64,000 nt of DNA from Planctomycetota bacterium (GCA_016719295.1 JADKAF010000001.1:5084001-5148000); one strand, 5' to 3'; counted from the first letter of the stretch, positions 26,389 through 36,068 are shown. Program-made: numbers and translations. The notes: generated from the letters alone by a model not told the origin.

Positions 26389-27975
26389 ATGTCGTTGGAC
26401 AAGCAGAACTGGGGAACGCGCCTCGGCGTGATCCTCGCCGTCTCGGGATCCGCCGTCGGGCTCGGGAACTTCCTGCGCTTCCCGGGCCAGGCCGCTCAGA
26501 ACGGCGGCGGCGCGTTCATGATCCCGTACTTCGTCGCGCTCCTGCTGGTGGGGATCCCCATCGGCTGGGCGGAGTGGACGATGGGGCGCTACGGCGGCAG
26601 GAAGGGGTTGCACTCCGCGCCCGCGATCTTGGGGGCCGTCGGCAAGGGGCGCGTCTGGCGCTACCTCGGCGTGATCGGCGTGCTGATCCCGCTCGCGGTG
26701 TCCTTCTATTACACCTACGTCGAGTCCTGGTGCCTCGGCTACTTCTGGAGCTATCTGACAGGCAGCATCCAGATCCCGGCGGGCGCGCCCATCGGCGAGC
26801 AGACCGCGGCGGCGACGAGCTTCTACGAGAACATGACCGGGAAGGCCGAGCACGGCGTGATCACCGGGGGGTCCCTCAACACGTTCATCTTCTGGGTCCT
26901 CGCCTTCGTCGTGAACATCTGGCTCGTGTTCCGCGGCATCTCCAAGGGGATCGAGAAGTTCTGCTCGTTCGCGATGCCGGTGATGGCGATCTGCGCCATC
27001 GTCGTTCTGGCTCGCGTGCTCACGCTGGGAACTCCGGATCCGAGTCAGCCCGAGCAGAACGTGCTGAACGGCCTGGGCTTCATGTGGAACCCGGACTTCG
27101 ATGCGCTCTCGAATCCGCAGACCTGGCTCGCGGCCGCCGGGCAGATCTTCTTCTCCCTCTCGGTCGGCTTCGGTGTGATCATCAACTACGCCTCCTACAT
27201 CCGCCGGAAGGACGATGTCGTGCTCTCGGGGCTCACCGCCTCCGCGACGAACGAGCTCTTCGAGGTCGGCTTCGGCGGCATGATCACGCTCACCGCGGCC
27301 TTCGTGTTCCTCGGCGCCTCGAACATGGCCGGCGCCGTGGCCGGAGGCGCCTTCGGCCTCGGGTTCCAGACGCTGCCCGTCGTGTTCGCGCACATGGGTT
27401 CCTTCGGCAACATCATCGGCGCGATCTGGTTCCTGATGCTCTTCCTCGCGGCGATCACGAGCTCGATCTCGATGTATCAGCCGGCGCTGGCCTTCTTCCA
27501 GGAGTCCCTCGGCTGGACCCGTCAGCAGGCGACGAAGCTGATGGTCGGGATCTGCATCGTCGGCTCCTTCCTGGTGATGTACTTCAGCAAGGGCGGCGTG
27601 TTCCAGGGGACGATCGACGACTGGGTCGGCACCTTCTTGATCTTCATCCTGGCGATGGTGCAGATCATCTGCTTCTCGTGGGTCCACGGCATCGACCGCG
27701 GTTGGGACGAGATGCACGAAGGCGCAATCATGCGCGCGCCGAGTTTCTACAAGATCGTGATGAAGTTCGTGGCGCCGCTCTTTCTGCTCGTCGTCTTCGC
27801 GGCGTTCTGCTGGAACAACCTGGGGACCTGGGTGAGCAACGCAGTCGGTGACCCGTTGCAGCTCGGCGCGCTGGGCTTGATCGCCGCGGTCACCGCGTTG
27901 CTGGTCTACTGTACGAGCGTCGGCGAGAAGCGCTGGCGCGCCCAAGGTCTCGACATCGACGGACAGGAGGATTGA
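26389..27975 (+). CDS. sodium-dependent transporter, SNF/NSS family
   Basis: 528 aa integral membrane protein; ATG at 26389 after GAGG. The N-terminus matches the neurotransmitter:sodium symporter signature: NWGTRLGVILAVSGSAVGLGNFLRFP, including the glycine-rich unwound helix 1 that forms the sodium and substrate sites. About 12 hydrophobic segments follow, with the GAIW-FLMLFLAAITSSISM region corresponding to helix 8, where further sodium ligands reside. Likely substrates are amino acids or related osmolytes; specificity cannot be read from sequence. The gene is followed after 3 bases by a 44-aa membrane protein, an arrangement seen for bacterial NSS transporters with small subunits. Confidence 0.93.
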   Translation: MSLDKQNWGTRLGVILAVSGSAVGLGNFLRFPGQAAQNGGGAFMIPYFVALLLVGIPIGWAEWTMGRYGGRKGLHSAPAILGAVGKGRVWRYLGVIGVLIPLAVSFYYTYVESWCLGYFWSYLTGSIQIPAGAPIGEQTAAATSFYENMTGKAEHGVITGGSLNTFIFWVLAFVVNIWLVFRGISKGIEKFCSFAMPVMAICAIVVLARVLTLGTPDPSQPEQNVLNGLGFMWNPDFDALSNPQTWLAAAGQIFFSLSVGFGVIINYASYIRRKDDVVLSGLTASATNELFEVGFGGMITLTAAFVFLGASNMAGAVAGGAFGLGFQTLPVVFAHMGSFGNIIGAIWFLMLFLAAITSSISMYQPALAFFQESLGWTRQQATKLMVGICIVGSFLVMYFSKGGVFQGTIDDWVGTFLIFILAMVQIICFSWVHGIDRGWDEMHEGAIMRAPSFYKIVMKFVAPLFLLVVFAAFCWNNLGTWVSNAVGDPLQLGALGLIAAVTALLVYCTSVGEKRWRAQGLDIDGQED

Positions 27976-27978
27976 GCG

Positions 27979-28113
27979 ATGAACGCCTACGGTTGGATCT
28001 TCCTCATCCTCTCGACCTGCTTCGTCTGGGGTCTCGTGATCTGGTGCTACTGGAAGCTCCTGACCGCGCCGAAGCCGCCGCCGCACGAGTTCGAGGAGTT
28101 CCACAGCGCCTGA
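27979..28113 (+). CDS. 44-aa membrane microprotein, partner of SNF transporter
   Basis: Short gene (ATG 27979, TGA 28111-28113) starting 3 bases after the transporter stop, with GGAGG at 27966-27970 about 8 bases upstream. The product begins MNAYGWIFLILS, has one hydrophobic helix (residues about 4-28) and a Pro-rich then acidic end (TAPKPPPHEFEEFHSA). Small single-pass proteins of this kind (MetS-like) accompany bacterial NSS transporters and can be required for uptake. The size, topology and spacing support the same role here; sequence identity to MetS was not checked. Confidence 0.8.
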   Translation: MNAYGWIFLILSTCFVWGLVIWCYWKLLTAPKPPPHEFEEFHSA

Positions 28114-28203
28114 GCTCGCTCTACCCGCCCAGCTTCGTCGGGAGAACCGCGTCAGCTCGGCGCGAGAGCGATCCACAAGGCTCGAGCGACCCGAGCACCG
28201 CGA

Positions 28204-28227
28204 GGGCGCCGCGCGCTCGCGGCGCCC
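28204..28227. terminator. hairpin between convergent genes
   Basis: Perfect 10-bp GC stem (gggcgccgcg / cgcggcgccc) with a 4-base loop, between the microprotein gene end (28113, +) and the lipoprotein gene end (28262, -). Confidence 0.6.
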
Positions 28228-28261
28228 AGGCCGGCGTCATCCCCCGCTGAAGAGCGCGCGG

Positions 28262-29038
28262 CTACTGGATCCAGATCTCGAGAACGCCCTGCGCATCGAT
28301 GTTGCCGACGATGTGGCGCTCGCTCGCGCGGCCATCGCGCGTCGGCTCGAGCTTCAGCAGCGCGAGCCCGGGCTCGATCTCGCGGACGAGCAGATAGCCG
28401 CTCTCGTAGTCCCGCCAGCTTCGCGTGCTGGGCAAGCCGCGCGAGGGACGTCGCGTGAGCTGCACCTCGAAGTGGCTCGCGTCCTGCACCTTCCATTCGC
28501 CCGTCATCGGCACGATGTCGCCCGCGGGCTCCGCTTCGGTCCCGACGACGTGCTCGTAGCTCTGGATGGTGCCGTCGGAGGCGATGCGCAAGGCGAGTGA
28601 CCCGACCGGTCGCTCCGCGCGGCCATCCACGTGGCTCGCTCCCGCCAGGAGTGCCGAGAGCGTCGAGCGCTCCAGCGCCAAGCGATGCACGGGCTGATCG
28701 TAGATCACGGTGGCATTGGCGAAGTACACGCCTCCCGTCGCCGGATCTCGCCGCATCTCCGGCGTGCCGATCATGCGTCCCTCGTTGCTCTTCTTCTGGA
28801 GCCAGATCGCCGGGAGCTCGAGCGTGGTCCCGAAGTCGAGGGACCAGCGGATCTCCGCGGATGGCTCCGACACTTTCGCCGGCGCTGCCGTCGCGCGGAG
28901 CGCCAGCTCCTGGCGCGACGAGTCTTCCGTCGAGACCGGTCCCGCGGTGCACGAGGCGAGCAGCAGAGCGAGAGGACCTAGGTGGCTCCGGCGGGGGAGC
29001 TGCGTAGGAGAAGCGGTCGAGATCGATGAGCTGGGCAT
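28262..29038 (-). CDS. putative lipoprotein of unknown function
   Basis: 258 aa. The ATG at 29038 is chosen because it gives a lipoprotein signal: a hydrophobic run LGPLALLLASC with lipobox Cys, preceded by basic residues. The mature part is beta-rich, with WSLDFGTTLELPAIWL and YFANATVIYDQPVH; no domain is recognised. The frame is open further upstream but without signal-like sequence. The next gene upstream (29374) is divergent; the 335-base spacer 29039-29373 shows no gene, only the two 5' regions. Confidence 0.7.
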   Translation of the reverse strand: MPSSSISTASPTQLPRRSHLGPLALLLASCTAGPVSTEDSSRQELALRATAAPAKVSEPSAEIRWSLDFGTTLELPAIWLQKKSNEGRMIGTPEMRRDPATGGVYFANATVIYDQPVHRLALERSTLSALLAGASHVDGRAERPVGSLALRIASDGTIQSYEHVVGTEAEPAGDIVPMTGEWKVQDASHFEVQLTRRPSRGLPSTRSWRDYESGYLLVREIEPGLALLKLEPTRDGRASERHIVGNIDAQGVLEIWIQ

Positions 29039-29373
29039 CCTGGTGTGCTCCGAGGCGGCATCAGAAACAGAAGCGTCATCCCAAGGCGCTGCAGTCCGAA
29101 GGTGTGCAGCCGAGGGCAGGGTGATCGCTGCGATATCCCCTGACATGGGGCGCGCACTCTGCATCCGGAGGACGTTCCTGGCCAGGCGTTGGTTGCGCCC
29201 GCTCCTCGCCGAGGGCCTGCATTGAAAGCCGCGGGAGTGCCGAGTACGGTCTCGTTCGTCGACGGCGCGAGCGCTGCTCCGACGGTTCTCGGGCTGCCCG
29301 GAGCAGCGCACTGGATCGACCAGGCTGGCAACACATGTGGAACTTCGGTTGGTGCTCTCGGTCCCGCGTCGCG

Positions 29374-32300
29374 ATGTCCCGGGCTGGCTTGCTGCTGCTG
29401 GGCCTCGGTGTCTTGAACGGTGGGGCCGCCGCGCAGGAGTCGCGCGGCGAAGCGATCGCGCCGCGGGCCGAAGTCCGCTTCAACCGCGACATCCGACCGA
29501 TCCTGGCCGAGACCTGCTTTCCCTGCCACGGCCCCGATCCCGCGAGCCGGAAGGCCGCGCTGCGCTTCGATCGCGAGGAGGACTTCTTCGAGCGCCGCGA
29601 GAGCGGCTTCGTGGTGGTGAAGGGCGCGCCGCAGCAGAGCTTGCTCTATCAGCGCATCACCAGCGCGGACGAGGACGAGCGGATGCCGCCGCCCGACGCG
29701 CATGTGCAGCTGAAGCCCGAGCAGCAGGAGCTGCTGCGCCGCTGGATCGAGCAGGGCGCGCCGTGGGAGAAGCACTGGGCGTTCTTAGCACCCGAACGAT
29801 CGGCGGCGCCGAAGGTCGAGCGCGCCGGCTGGGCGCGGAATCCTCTCGATGCGTTCGTGCTCGCAGAGATGGAGGCCGCAGGGCTGCAACCGGCCCCCGA
29901 AGCGGAACGCAGCACGTTGGCGCGGCGCTTGAGTCTCGACCTCATCGGTCTGCCACCGAGCCCGGAGCAGGTGGAAGCGTTCGTGCACGACGCGCGCGAG
30001 GACGCCTACGAGCGCCTGGTCGATCAGCTGCTGGCCAGCCCTCACTATGGCGAGCACCGCGCGCGTACCTGGCTCGATGCGGCGCGCTATGCCGACACCC
30101 ACGGCATGCACTTCGACAACTATCGCGAGATGTGGCCCTATCGCGACTGGGTGATCGACGCGTTCCAGCGGAACCAGCGCTTCGACGCGTTCACGATCGA
30201 GCAGCTCGCGGGCGACTTGCTGCCGGAGCCCACGCAGGAGCAGCGCATCGCCACAGGCTTCCATCGCTGCGGCATGACCACCAATGAAGGTGGGACCATC
30301 GAAGAGGAGAACCTGGTCGGCTACGCGCGCGAGCGCGTCGAGACGACCTCGTGGGTCTGGCTCGGCTTGACGGCTAATTGCGCGGTCTGTCACGACCACA
30401 AGTTCGACCCGCTCCCGCAGCGTGACTTCTACGCCATGAGCGCGTACTTCCGGAACACCACGCAGCCGGGGATGGATGGCAACGTCAAGGATTCGCCGCC
30501 GGTCCTGCGGTTGCCTCGCGCCGAAGATCGTCAGCGCGCCGCGGAGCTGCCGGCGCAGATCGCAGCGGCCCGCTCCGAGCGCGATCAGCTCGTGGCGGAC
30601 GAACGCGCGCGCTTCGAGGCGTGGCTTGAGAAGGCGACGGTGGAGAGCTGGGAGCAGGAGCTCGCTCAGGACGCCGTGCCGGCGCAGCGCCTGTCCTTGG
30701 TTGGATCGACCGCAGCGTCCCGGCCGGAGGATCGCGCGGGCGTTGATCCGATCGCTGCGACGGCGGCTCCGTCCGCGACCTGGGATGCGAGCGGTCCCTA
30801 CGGGCCCGCCGCGCGCGCGGTGGATTGGCTGGCACTCTCCGCTCCCGCGACGCTCGCTGCGTTCGAGCTCGACCAACCCTTCTCGATCAGCGCTTGGGTG
30901 AAGGTGGCGAAGGGCGCGCCCGAGGGCGCGATCTTCGGGCGCATGGACGAAGCCGAAGGCAGCCGTGGTTGGAACCTCTGGCTGCAAGGCGAGGAGCTCG
31001 CCGTGCACCTGATCCACCGTTGGCCCGACGACGCGCTGAAGATCCGCACCAAGGGCGGGGCGGTGCAGCGCGATACGTGGCAGCACGTGTGCATCACCTG
31101 CGACGGCTCGCGTCAGGCGGCCGGGTTGCGCCTCTATGTCGACGGGCGCAGCAGCGACGTCGATGTGGAGCGGGATGCGCTGCGGGGAACGATCCGCGCT
31201 CAGGCGCCGTTCGGGCTCGCCCGCGCGGGCGTGGTTTCGCCCGCCATCGCCAAGCTGATCGCGAATGCCGCAGGTGGACCCGCCGGCTACACCAAGTGCG
31301 CCGACGAGAACGATCGCTTCGAGCTGCCGGGGACGATCGACGTGGCGTACGGCGCCAACGGCAAGTTCAAGTACTTGGCTCAGCAGTCGGGGACCCTCCG
31401 CTTCGACAACGGCACCTTTGGCGACCCGGCTCCCGGGGTGCGGAAGGCCGGCTATCTCAAGTCGGGCGCGGTCGACCTCGATCTCGCGAGCCGGGTGTCG
31501 CTGCAGGAGGTGCGCTTCTACGCGCAGGCGCTGCCCGCCGACGCCATCGCGCGTCAGGCGGTGGCGCCGACCCTGCGAGCCTTGCTCGCGACGGCACCCG
31601 AACCGCGCGACGCGGCGTCCGTCGAGCGACTGTTCGCGGTCCTGCAAGGGAGCAGCGCGACGGTGGTCGCGGCGGCAGCCCGAGTGCAGGCTCTCGAGCA
31701 AGAGCAGAAGGCGCTGGAAGCACGTTCGATCGCGACCCACATCCAGGAGGAGAAGAGCGAGAAGGCGCTGGCGTACGTGCTGATCCGCGGCGAGTACTCG
31801 AAGCGCGGCGAAGCGGTCGAGCCGGGAGTGTTCCGCGCGCTGCATCCGCAAGCACCGGATGCGCCGCCGAACCGTCTCGGGCTCGCGCGATGGTTGATCG
31901 CGTCCGAGAACCCGCTGACGCCGCGCGTGATCGTCAACCGCCTCTGGCAGGAGCTCTTCGGCACCGGCATCGTGAGGAGCAGCGAGGACTTCGGGATCAT
32001 GGGGGAAGCGCCGTCCCATCCCGAGCTGCTCGACTGGCTCGCGGTCGAGTTCCGCTCCGATTGGGACTACCAGCGGATGCTGAAGTTGATCGTCACCTCG
32101 GCCACCTATCGCCAATCCGCCGTGGGCACTGCCGAGCAGCGGGAACGAGATCCGGCGAACCGCCTGCTGTCGCATGGACCGCGCTTCCGCATGGATGCGG
32201 AGGTCCTTCGGGACTACGCGCTCAGCGTCAGCGGGCTGCTGGTGCCGACCGTGGGCGGCGCGAGTGTGAAGCCCTACCAACCCGAAGGCGTGTGGGAGGC

Positions 32301-32805
32301 CGTGGGCATGCGCGAGAGCAACACCAAGCTGTACCGGCCCGACCGAGGCCCGGCGCTCTACCGGCGCAGCATGTACTCCTTCTGGAAGCGCATGGCGCCG
32401 CCGGCGGCGATGGAGATCCTGAACGCCCCCAACCGCGAGACGTCGTGCTTGCGGCGCGAGCGCACCAACACGCCGCTGCAGGCGCTGGTGACCTTGAACG
32501 ATCCGCAGTTCGTCGAAGCGGCGCGAGTCTTGGCGGAGCAAGTGCTGCAGCGTCCGCCGGAGCAGCAAGTGACCGAGGCCGGTCGACGGATCCTGCTGCG
32601 CCCCTTCACGGCCGACGAGCTTCCACTTGTGCGCGAAAGTCATGAGCGCTTGCTCGCGCACTACGCGGCGCACGCGGACGACGCCCGCGCCTTGCTCTCG
32701 GTCGGCGAGCACCGTTCGGATCCGAGCTTGCCGCCGGTGGAGCTCGCGGCGATGACCCTGCTCTGCAACGAGCTGCTGAACCTCGACGAGGTCCTGAACA
32801 AATGA
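29374..32805 (+). CDS. PSD1-type protein: PSCyt1, DUF1549, LamG, DUF1553
   Basis: 1143 aa. The ATG at 29374 opens a signal peptide (MSRAGLLLLGLGVLNGGAAAQ); an in-frame ATG at 29335 would add 13 residues. Domain order: planctomycete cytochrome-c-like PSCyt1 with CFPCH (Cys48) and MPPPDAHVQL; DUF1549 (PSCyt2) with LARRLSLDLIGLPPSPEQ, the YADTHGMHFDN segment and CAVCHDHKFDP; an inserted LamG-like domain (about 465-730) with FSISAWVKV and WQHVCITCDGS; then DUF1553 (PSD1) with NRLWQELFGTGIV, RMDAEVLRDYAL and RERTNTPLQAL. These proteins occur in very many copies in Planctomycetota and are thought to act in the periplasm; reactions are unproven. The stop overlaps the start of the DUF1501 gene (ATGA), so the two are translationally coupled. 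Confidence 0.95.
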   Translation: MSRAGLLLLGLGVLNGGAAAQESRGEAIAPRAEVRFNRDIRPILAETCFPCHGPDPASRKAALRFDREEDFFERRESGFVVVKGAPQQSLLYQRITSADEDERMPPPDAHVQLKPEQQELLRRWIEQGAPWEKHWAFLAPERSAAPKVERAGWARNPLDAFVLAEMEAAGLQPAPEAERSTLARRLSLDLIGLPPSPEQVEAFVHDAREDAYERLVDQLLASPHYGEHRARTWLDAARYADTHGMHFDNYREMWPYRDWVIDAFQRNQRFDAFTIEQLAGDLLPEPTQEQRIATGFHRCGMTTNEGGTIEEENLVGYARERVETTSWVWLGLTANCAVCHDHKFDPLPQRDFYAMSAYFRNTTQPGMDGNVKDSPPVLRLPRAEDRQRAAELPAQIAAARSERDQLVADERARFEAWLEKATVESWEQELAQDAVPAQRLSLVGSTAASRPEDRAGVDPIAATAAPSATWDASGPYGPAARAVDWLALSAPATLAAFELDQPFSISAWVKVAKGAPEGAIFGRMDEAEGSRGWNLWLQGEELAVHLIHRWPDDALKIRTKGGAVQRDTWQHVCITCDGSRQAAGLRLYVDGRSSDVDVERDALRGTIRAQAPFGLARAGVVSPAIAKLIANAAGGPAGYTKCADENDRFELPGTIDVAYGANGKFKYLAQQSGTLRFDNGTFGDPAPGVRKAGYLKSGAVDLDLASRVSLQEVRFYAQALPADAIARQAVAPTLRALLATAPEPRDAASVERLFAVLQGSSATVVAAAARVQALEQEQKALEARSIATHIQEEKSEKALAYVLIRGEYSKRGEAVEPGVFRALHPQAPDAPPNRLGLARWLIASENPLTPRVIVNRLWQELFGTGIVRSSEDFGIMGEAPSHPELLDWLAVEFRSDWDYQRMLKLIVTSATYRQSAVGTAEQRERDPANRLLSHGPRFRMDAEVLRDYALSVSGLLVPTVGGASVKPYQPEGVWEAVGMRESNTKLYRPDRGPALYRRSMYSFWKRMAPPAAMEILNAPNRETSCLRRERTNTPLQALVTLNDPQFVEAARVLAEQVLQRPPEQQVTEAGRRILLRPFTADELPLVRESHERLLAHYAAHADDARALLSVGEHRSDPSLPPVELAAMTLLCNELLNLDEVLNK

Positions 32806-34292
32806 ACGCCGACCCTGATCTGTCCGAGCGCGTTCCGCAGAGGGAAGCGCACGTGTTGCCGAGTCGCCGCGCATGGCTCCGGCGTGGTCTCGGCATGCTC
32901 GGTGGAGCGGCGGCGAGCTCGTGGCTCGGCCCGTACGGAGGTCGCTTGCTCGCGGCGGGGCGGGAGGGCGCGGACGGCGCTCGAGGGCCGCACTTCGTGC
33001 CCAAGGCGAAGCACGTCATCTATCTGCACATGGTCGGCGGGCCATCGCAGCTCGATCTCTTCGATCACAAGCCAGAGCTCGCGGAGTGGTACGACAAGGA
33101 CCTGCCCGAGTCCGTCCGCGCCGGCCAGCGCCTGACGACCATGACCTCGGGGCAGACGCGCTTCCCCATCGCTCCGTCGAAGTACACCTTCACGCGGCGC
33201 GGGGAGTGCGGCATGTGGATGAACGACCTGCTGCCGCACCTCGGCAAGGTGGCGGACGACCTCTGCTGGATGCGATCGCTGTACACCGAAGCGATCAACC
33301 ACGAGCCGGCGATGAGCCAGATGCAGACGGGCAATCAGGTCACGGGGCGTCCCTGCCTCGGCGCTTGGGTGTCCTATGCGCTCGGCTCGCTGAACCGCGA
33401 TCTGCCGACCTTCGTCGTGATGGTGGCGACCCCGTCCAATCGAGAGCAGGAGCAGGCGATCTCGGGTCGGGTCTGGTCCGCCGGGTTCTTGCCGGGGATC
33501 CACGCGGGGGTCTCGTTCCGCACGCAGGGCGATCCGATCCTCTTCCTGAACAACCCGGCCGGAGTCAGCAGCGAGGCGCGGCGCATCACGCTGGACGGCA
33601 TCGCGAGCCTGAACCAGATCGCGGCCCATCGCTTCGGCGACCCCGAGACCGAGACGCGCATGGGCCAGTACGAGATGGCGTATCGCATGCAATCGAGCGT
33701 CCCGGAGCTGACGGCCCTCGAGCAGGAGCCGCGCAGCACCTACGCGCTCTATGGCGAGGACGCGAGGAAGCCGGGGACCTTCGCCAACTCCGTGCTGATG
33801 GCGCGCCGCTTGGTCGAGCGCGGCGTGCGTTTCGTGCAGATCTACCACAACAACTGGGACCACCACGCCAACGTGGGCGGTCGCATGCCGAGCCAGTGCA
33901 AGGACATCGATCAGGCCTGCGGCGGGTTGATCGCGGATCTGAAGCAACGCGGCATGCTGGACGAGACCCTGGTCATCTGGGGCGGCGAGTTCGGCCGCAC
34001 GGTCTATTCGCAGGGCGGCCTCTCGAAGGAGAACTACGGGCGCGATCATCACCCGCGTTGCTTCACGATGTGGATGGCGGGCGGCGGCGTGAAGGCCGGG
34101 CACATCCACGGCGAGACCGACGACTTCAGCTACAACATCGTGAAGGATCCGATCCACATCCGCGACTTCCACGCCACGATCCTGCACCAGCTCGGCTTCG
34201 ACCACGAGCGCCTCGCTTATCGCTATCAGGGGCTGGATACACGCCTGACCGGCGTGGAAGAGGCCGCCGTCGTGAGGGCGCTGCTGGCTTGA
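32802..34292 (+). CDS. DUF1501 (sulfatase-like fold) protein with Tat signal
   Basis: 496 aa; ATG overlaps the upstream stop by four bases. The N-terminus has a twin-Arg motif (SRRAWLRRGLGML) and a hydrophobic stretch, as usual for DUF1501. Family motifs: KAKHVIYLHMVGGPSQLDLFDHKP, the NHEPAMSQMQTGNQ segment, VQIYHNNWDHHANV, and LVIWGGEFGRT...GRDHHPRCFTMWMAGGGVK, whose His/Asp residues resemble alkaline-phosphatase/sulfatase metal ligands. It is found paired with PSD1 proteins across Planctomycetota and probably acts with the partner in the periplasm on unknown, perhaps sulfated, substrates. Confidence 0.95.
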   Translation: MNADPDLSERVPQREAHVLPSRRAWLRRGLGMLGGAAASSWLGPYGGRLLAAGREGADGARGPHFVPKAKHVIYLHMVGGPSQLDLFDHKPELAEWYDKDLPESVRAGQRLTTMTSGQTRFPIAPSKYTFTRRGECGMWMNDLLPHLGKVADDLCWMRSLYTEAINHEPAMSQMQTGNQVTGRPCLGAWVSYALGSLNRDLPTFVVMVATPSNREQEQAISGRVWSAGFLPGIHAGVSFRTQGDPILFLNNPAGVSSEARRITLDGIASLNQIAAHRFGDPETETRMGQYEMAYRMQSSVPELTALEQEPRSTYALYGEDARKPGTFANSVLMARRLVERGVRFVQIYHNNWDHHANVGGRMPSQCKDIDQACGGLIADLKQRGMLDETLVIWGGEFGRTVYSQGGLSKENYGRDHHPRCFTMWMAGGGVKAGHIHGETDDFSYNIVKDPIHIRDFHATILHQLGFDHERLAYRYQGLDTRLTGVEEAAVVRALLA

Positions 34293-34486
34293 GGGCGGAG
34301 GTCGGGCGCGCGTTCTCGCTAGAGTCCTTGGGCCGCGAAGGTCGTTGTTCTCGAGTCAAGTTCCGAACCCAAGGACGTATCGACCTTGAGGCGCAGCAAA
34401 GCGGCTAGGTGCGCTCGTGAAAGCAAGGTGCGAGGAGCGAGAGGCGTTCGAACGCAAGACCGCGCATGCGCTACGCCCGGCCCTAC

Positions 34487-34698
34487 GGCGAAGCAAACTC
34501 CGCGCCCGACGCGCGCGTGCTACATCGATGGCGTTCGAGAGTCGACGCGCGAACGACGCGAGCGAGAAACGCGGAACGTAGCGCGTCGTTCACGTCGCTT
34601 GCTGCGCCTCCGGGCGCGGCTTCGCTTCGTCGATAGACATCGAACGCCGTTTCGGAGCCCGCAGGAGGCGGGGGCTCCGAAACTCATGTTGCCGGGGG
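34487..34698 (+). repeat. left inverted arm flanking RAYT, with REP palindrome
   Basis: About 210 bases that match, inverted, the segment 35732-35941; by eye the outer 90 bases are close to 88 % identical, the rest more diverged. It contains a REP-like palindrome at 34650-34682 (tttcggagccc / gggctccgaaa) beside the shared cgatagacat motif. The gene-free stretch 34293-34772 otherwise shows nothing recognisable. Confidence 0.75.
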
Positions 34699-34772
34699 CG
34701 ATCTGACGTCGATGCGAGAAAGACCTCGATAGACCAGGGTTCCACGCCCGCGCGGCGAAAGGGTGGAGCGCG

Positions 34773-35510
34773 TCAGCGGGAGGCTGCTCGGCCCCTTGAT
34801 TCGGCGAGGTTCGCTCGCCGGCGGCCGGCGGGCTTGGTATGCGCCAGCTCGCGGATGTCGAGCAGGCCGTGGCTGCGCCAGCCGGTGGTGAGCAGCCAGG
34901 TCGACGCGGGCGCAATGGCGGCCACCACTGCCGCTGTCGGGATCGAGGCGATCGACGGCTGCTCACGCCAACCGTCGAACACGGGAGCGCTCGAGCAGGG
35001 ATCGATCGACGATTGCGCCACGACGCCGTGCTTCTTGCCGTTCTGCAACACGTAGCGCAGCGCATTGCGAGCCTGCGTCGGCGTCGTGATCACCTCGTCG
35101 TGATAGCGCTCGGGGAACACCTTGCCCTTTCGGCCCCAGAGCTTGTTCAACGCGCGAGCGAGCGGGCTCAGCAACGCGTTCATGCCGCGCGCCAAGCATG
35201 TGCGATCGTCGGCCTCGATCAAGAGGTGCAGGTGGTTCCCTTGAATCGAGTAGTGAACGATCCTCATTCCATGGCGATCGCTGCTCGCACTGAGTGCGGC
35301 GAGCACGAGCTTCAGCGCGCCGCCGCGGCGCAGCGATGGCAGGCCATCGGCGAGGCGCGCGGTGATGAGCAGCGGCTCGCCGCGTTTCTTCTTCGAGCGC
35401 TCGCGGTGCGGCATCCCGGGCTTGGCGTTCTTCGGCTTCCGTCCCGCGCCCTTCCGCTTGCCGCCATGCTGACGGAAGTCGAATTCGAGCTGATGAACCC
35501 TGCGGCGCAT
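34773..35510 (-). CDS. REP-associated tyrosine transposase (RAYT, Y1/IS200-like)
   Basis: 245 aa; ATG at 35510 with a GAGGAAGG site upstream. The N-terminus is basic (GGKRKGAGRKPKN), then the Y1_Tnp core: VHYSIQGNHLHLLIEADD with the HUH-type His-x-His pair, GMNALLSPLARALNKLWGRKGKVFPERYHDEVI, and NALRYVLQN with the predicted nucleophile Tyr. Length and motifs match domesticated RAYTs, which process single-stranded REP hairpins, rather than mobile IS200. It sits alone, centred between two inverted repeats carrying REP palindromes, the expected substrate. No second transposase gene or target duplication was seen. Confidence 0.9.
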   Translation of the reverse strand: MRRRVHQLEFDFRQHGGKRKGAGRKPKNAKPGMPHRERSKKKRGEPLLITARLADGLPSLRRGGALKLVLAALSASSDRHGMRIVHYSIQGNHLHLLIEADDRTCLARGMNALLSPLARALNKLWGRKGKVFPERYHDEVITTPTQARNALRYVLQNGKKHGVVAQSSIDPCSSAPVFDGWREQPSIASIPTAAVVAAIAPASTWLLTTGWRSHGLLDIRELAHTKPAGRRRANLAESRGRAASR

Positions 35511-35731
35511 GTGCCTTCCTCTGTCTCGTTGCGCGTCGCCTTCCCGGATGTCGTTCCAGCATGGAGAGCGCAGCCGGGTCGTCTTTGGTTTCGTACAAAG
35601 TCGGAATCTGGAATGCGCTACGTTGTTCGCTGCTCGAAGTCGATGTGCAGAAGCTCGGCGCTGTCGCCCTACCGCCCCGCGGGCGTGAAACCCTTGTCTA
35701 TCGACGTCGTTCTCGCGCAGACGTCCGATTC

Positions 35732-35941
35732 CTCCCGTAGCATGAGCTTCGGAGCCCCCGCCTCCAGCGGGCTCCGAAACGACGCACGATGTCTATCGAC
35801 GTAGCGGAGCCGCATCCGGAGGCGATGCAGGCGACGTGACCGCCGCGCTCGCTCTCGAATCGCATCAGGCGTCCTACGCGCGTTAACGCGCGATGTCGCT
35901 CGACGTCGTTCTCGCGCGGCGGGCGCGGCGCTTGCTTCGCC
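35732..35941 (-). repeat. right inverted arm flanking RAYT, with REP palindrome
   Basis: Inverted copy of 34487-34698. It carries the REP-like palindrome at 35748-35778 (ttcggagccc / gggctccgaa), the atgtctatcg motif at 35790-35799 and a perfect 16-bp palindrome cgcgcgttaacgcgcg at 35877-35892. A direct repeat of about 22 bases (ctcgacgtcgttctcgcgc-like) occurs at about 35700-35720 and again at 35899-35919. The stretch 35511-36202 contains no gene. Confidence 0.75.
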
Positions 35942-36068
35942 GGAGGGCTGGCGGAGCGGTTGTCGCGGTACGCGCGTTCGAAGGTCCACGCTCGTCGCGG
36001 GTTCGGGTACCGATCTCGCGTCGACGACTCCGGCCTCAACGGCGTGAGCCCTCAACCAGCGAACATGC

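Noticed and set aside
34487..35941. Repeats around the RAYT considered as a CRISPR array
   Set aside because: There are only two inverted arms and no regularly spaced short repeats or spacers; no cas gene is nearby.
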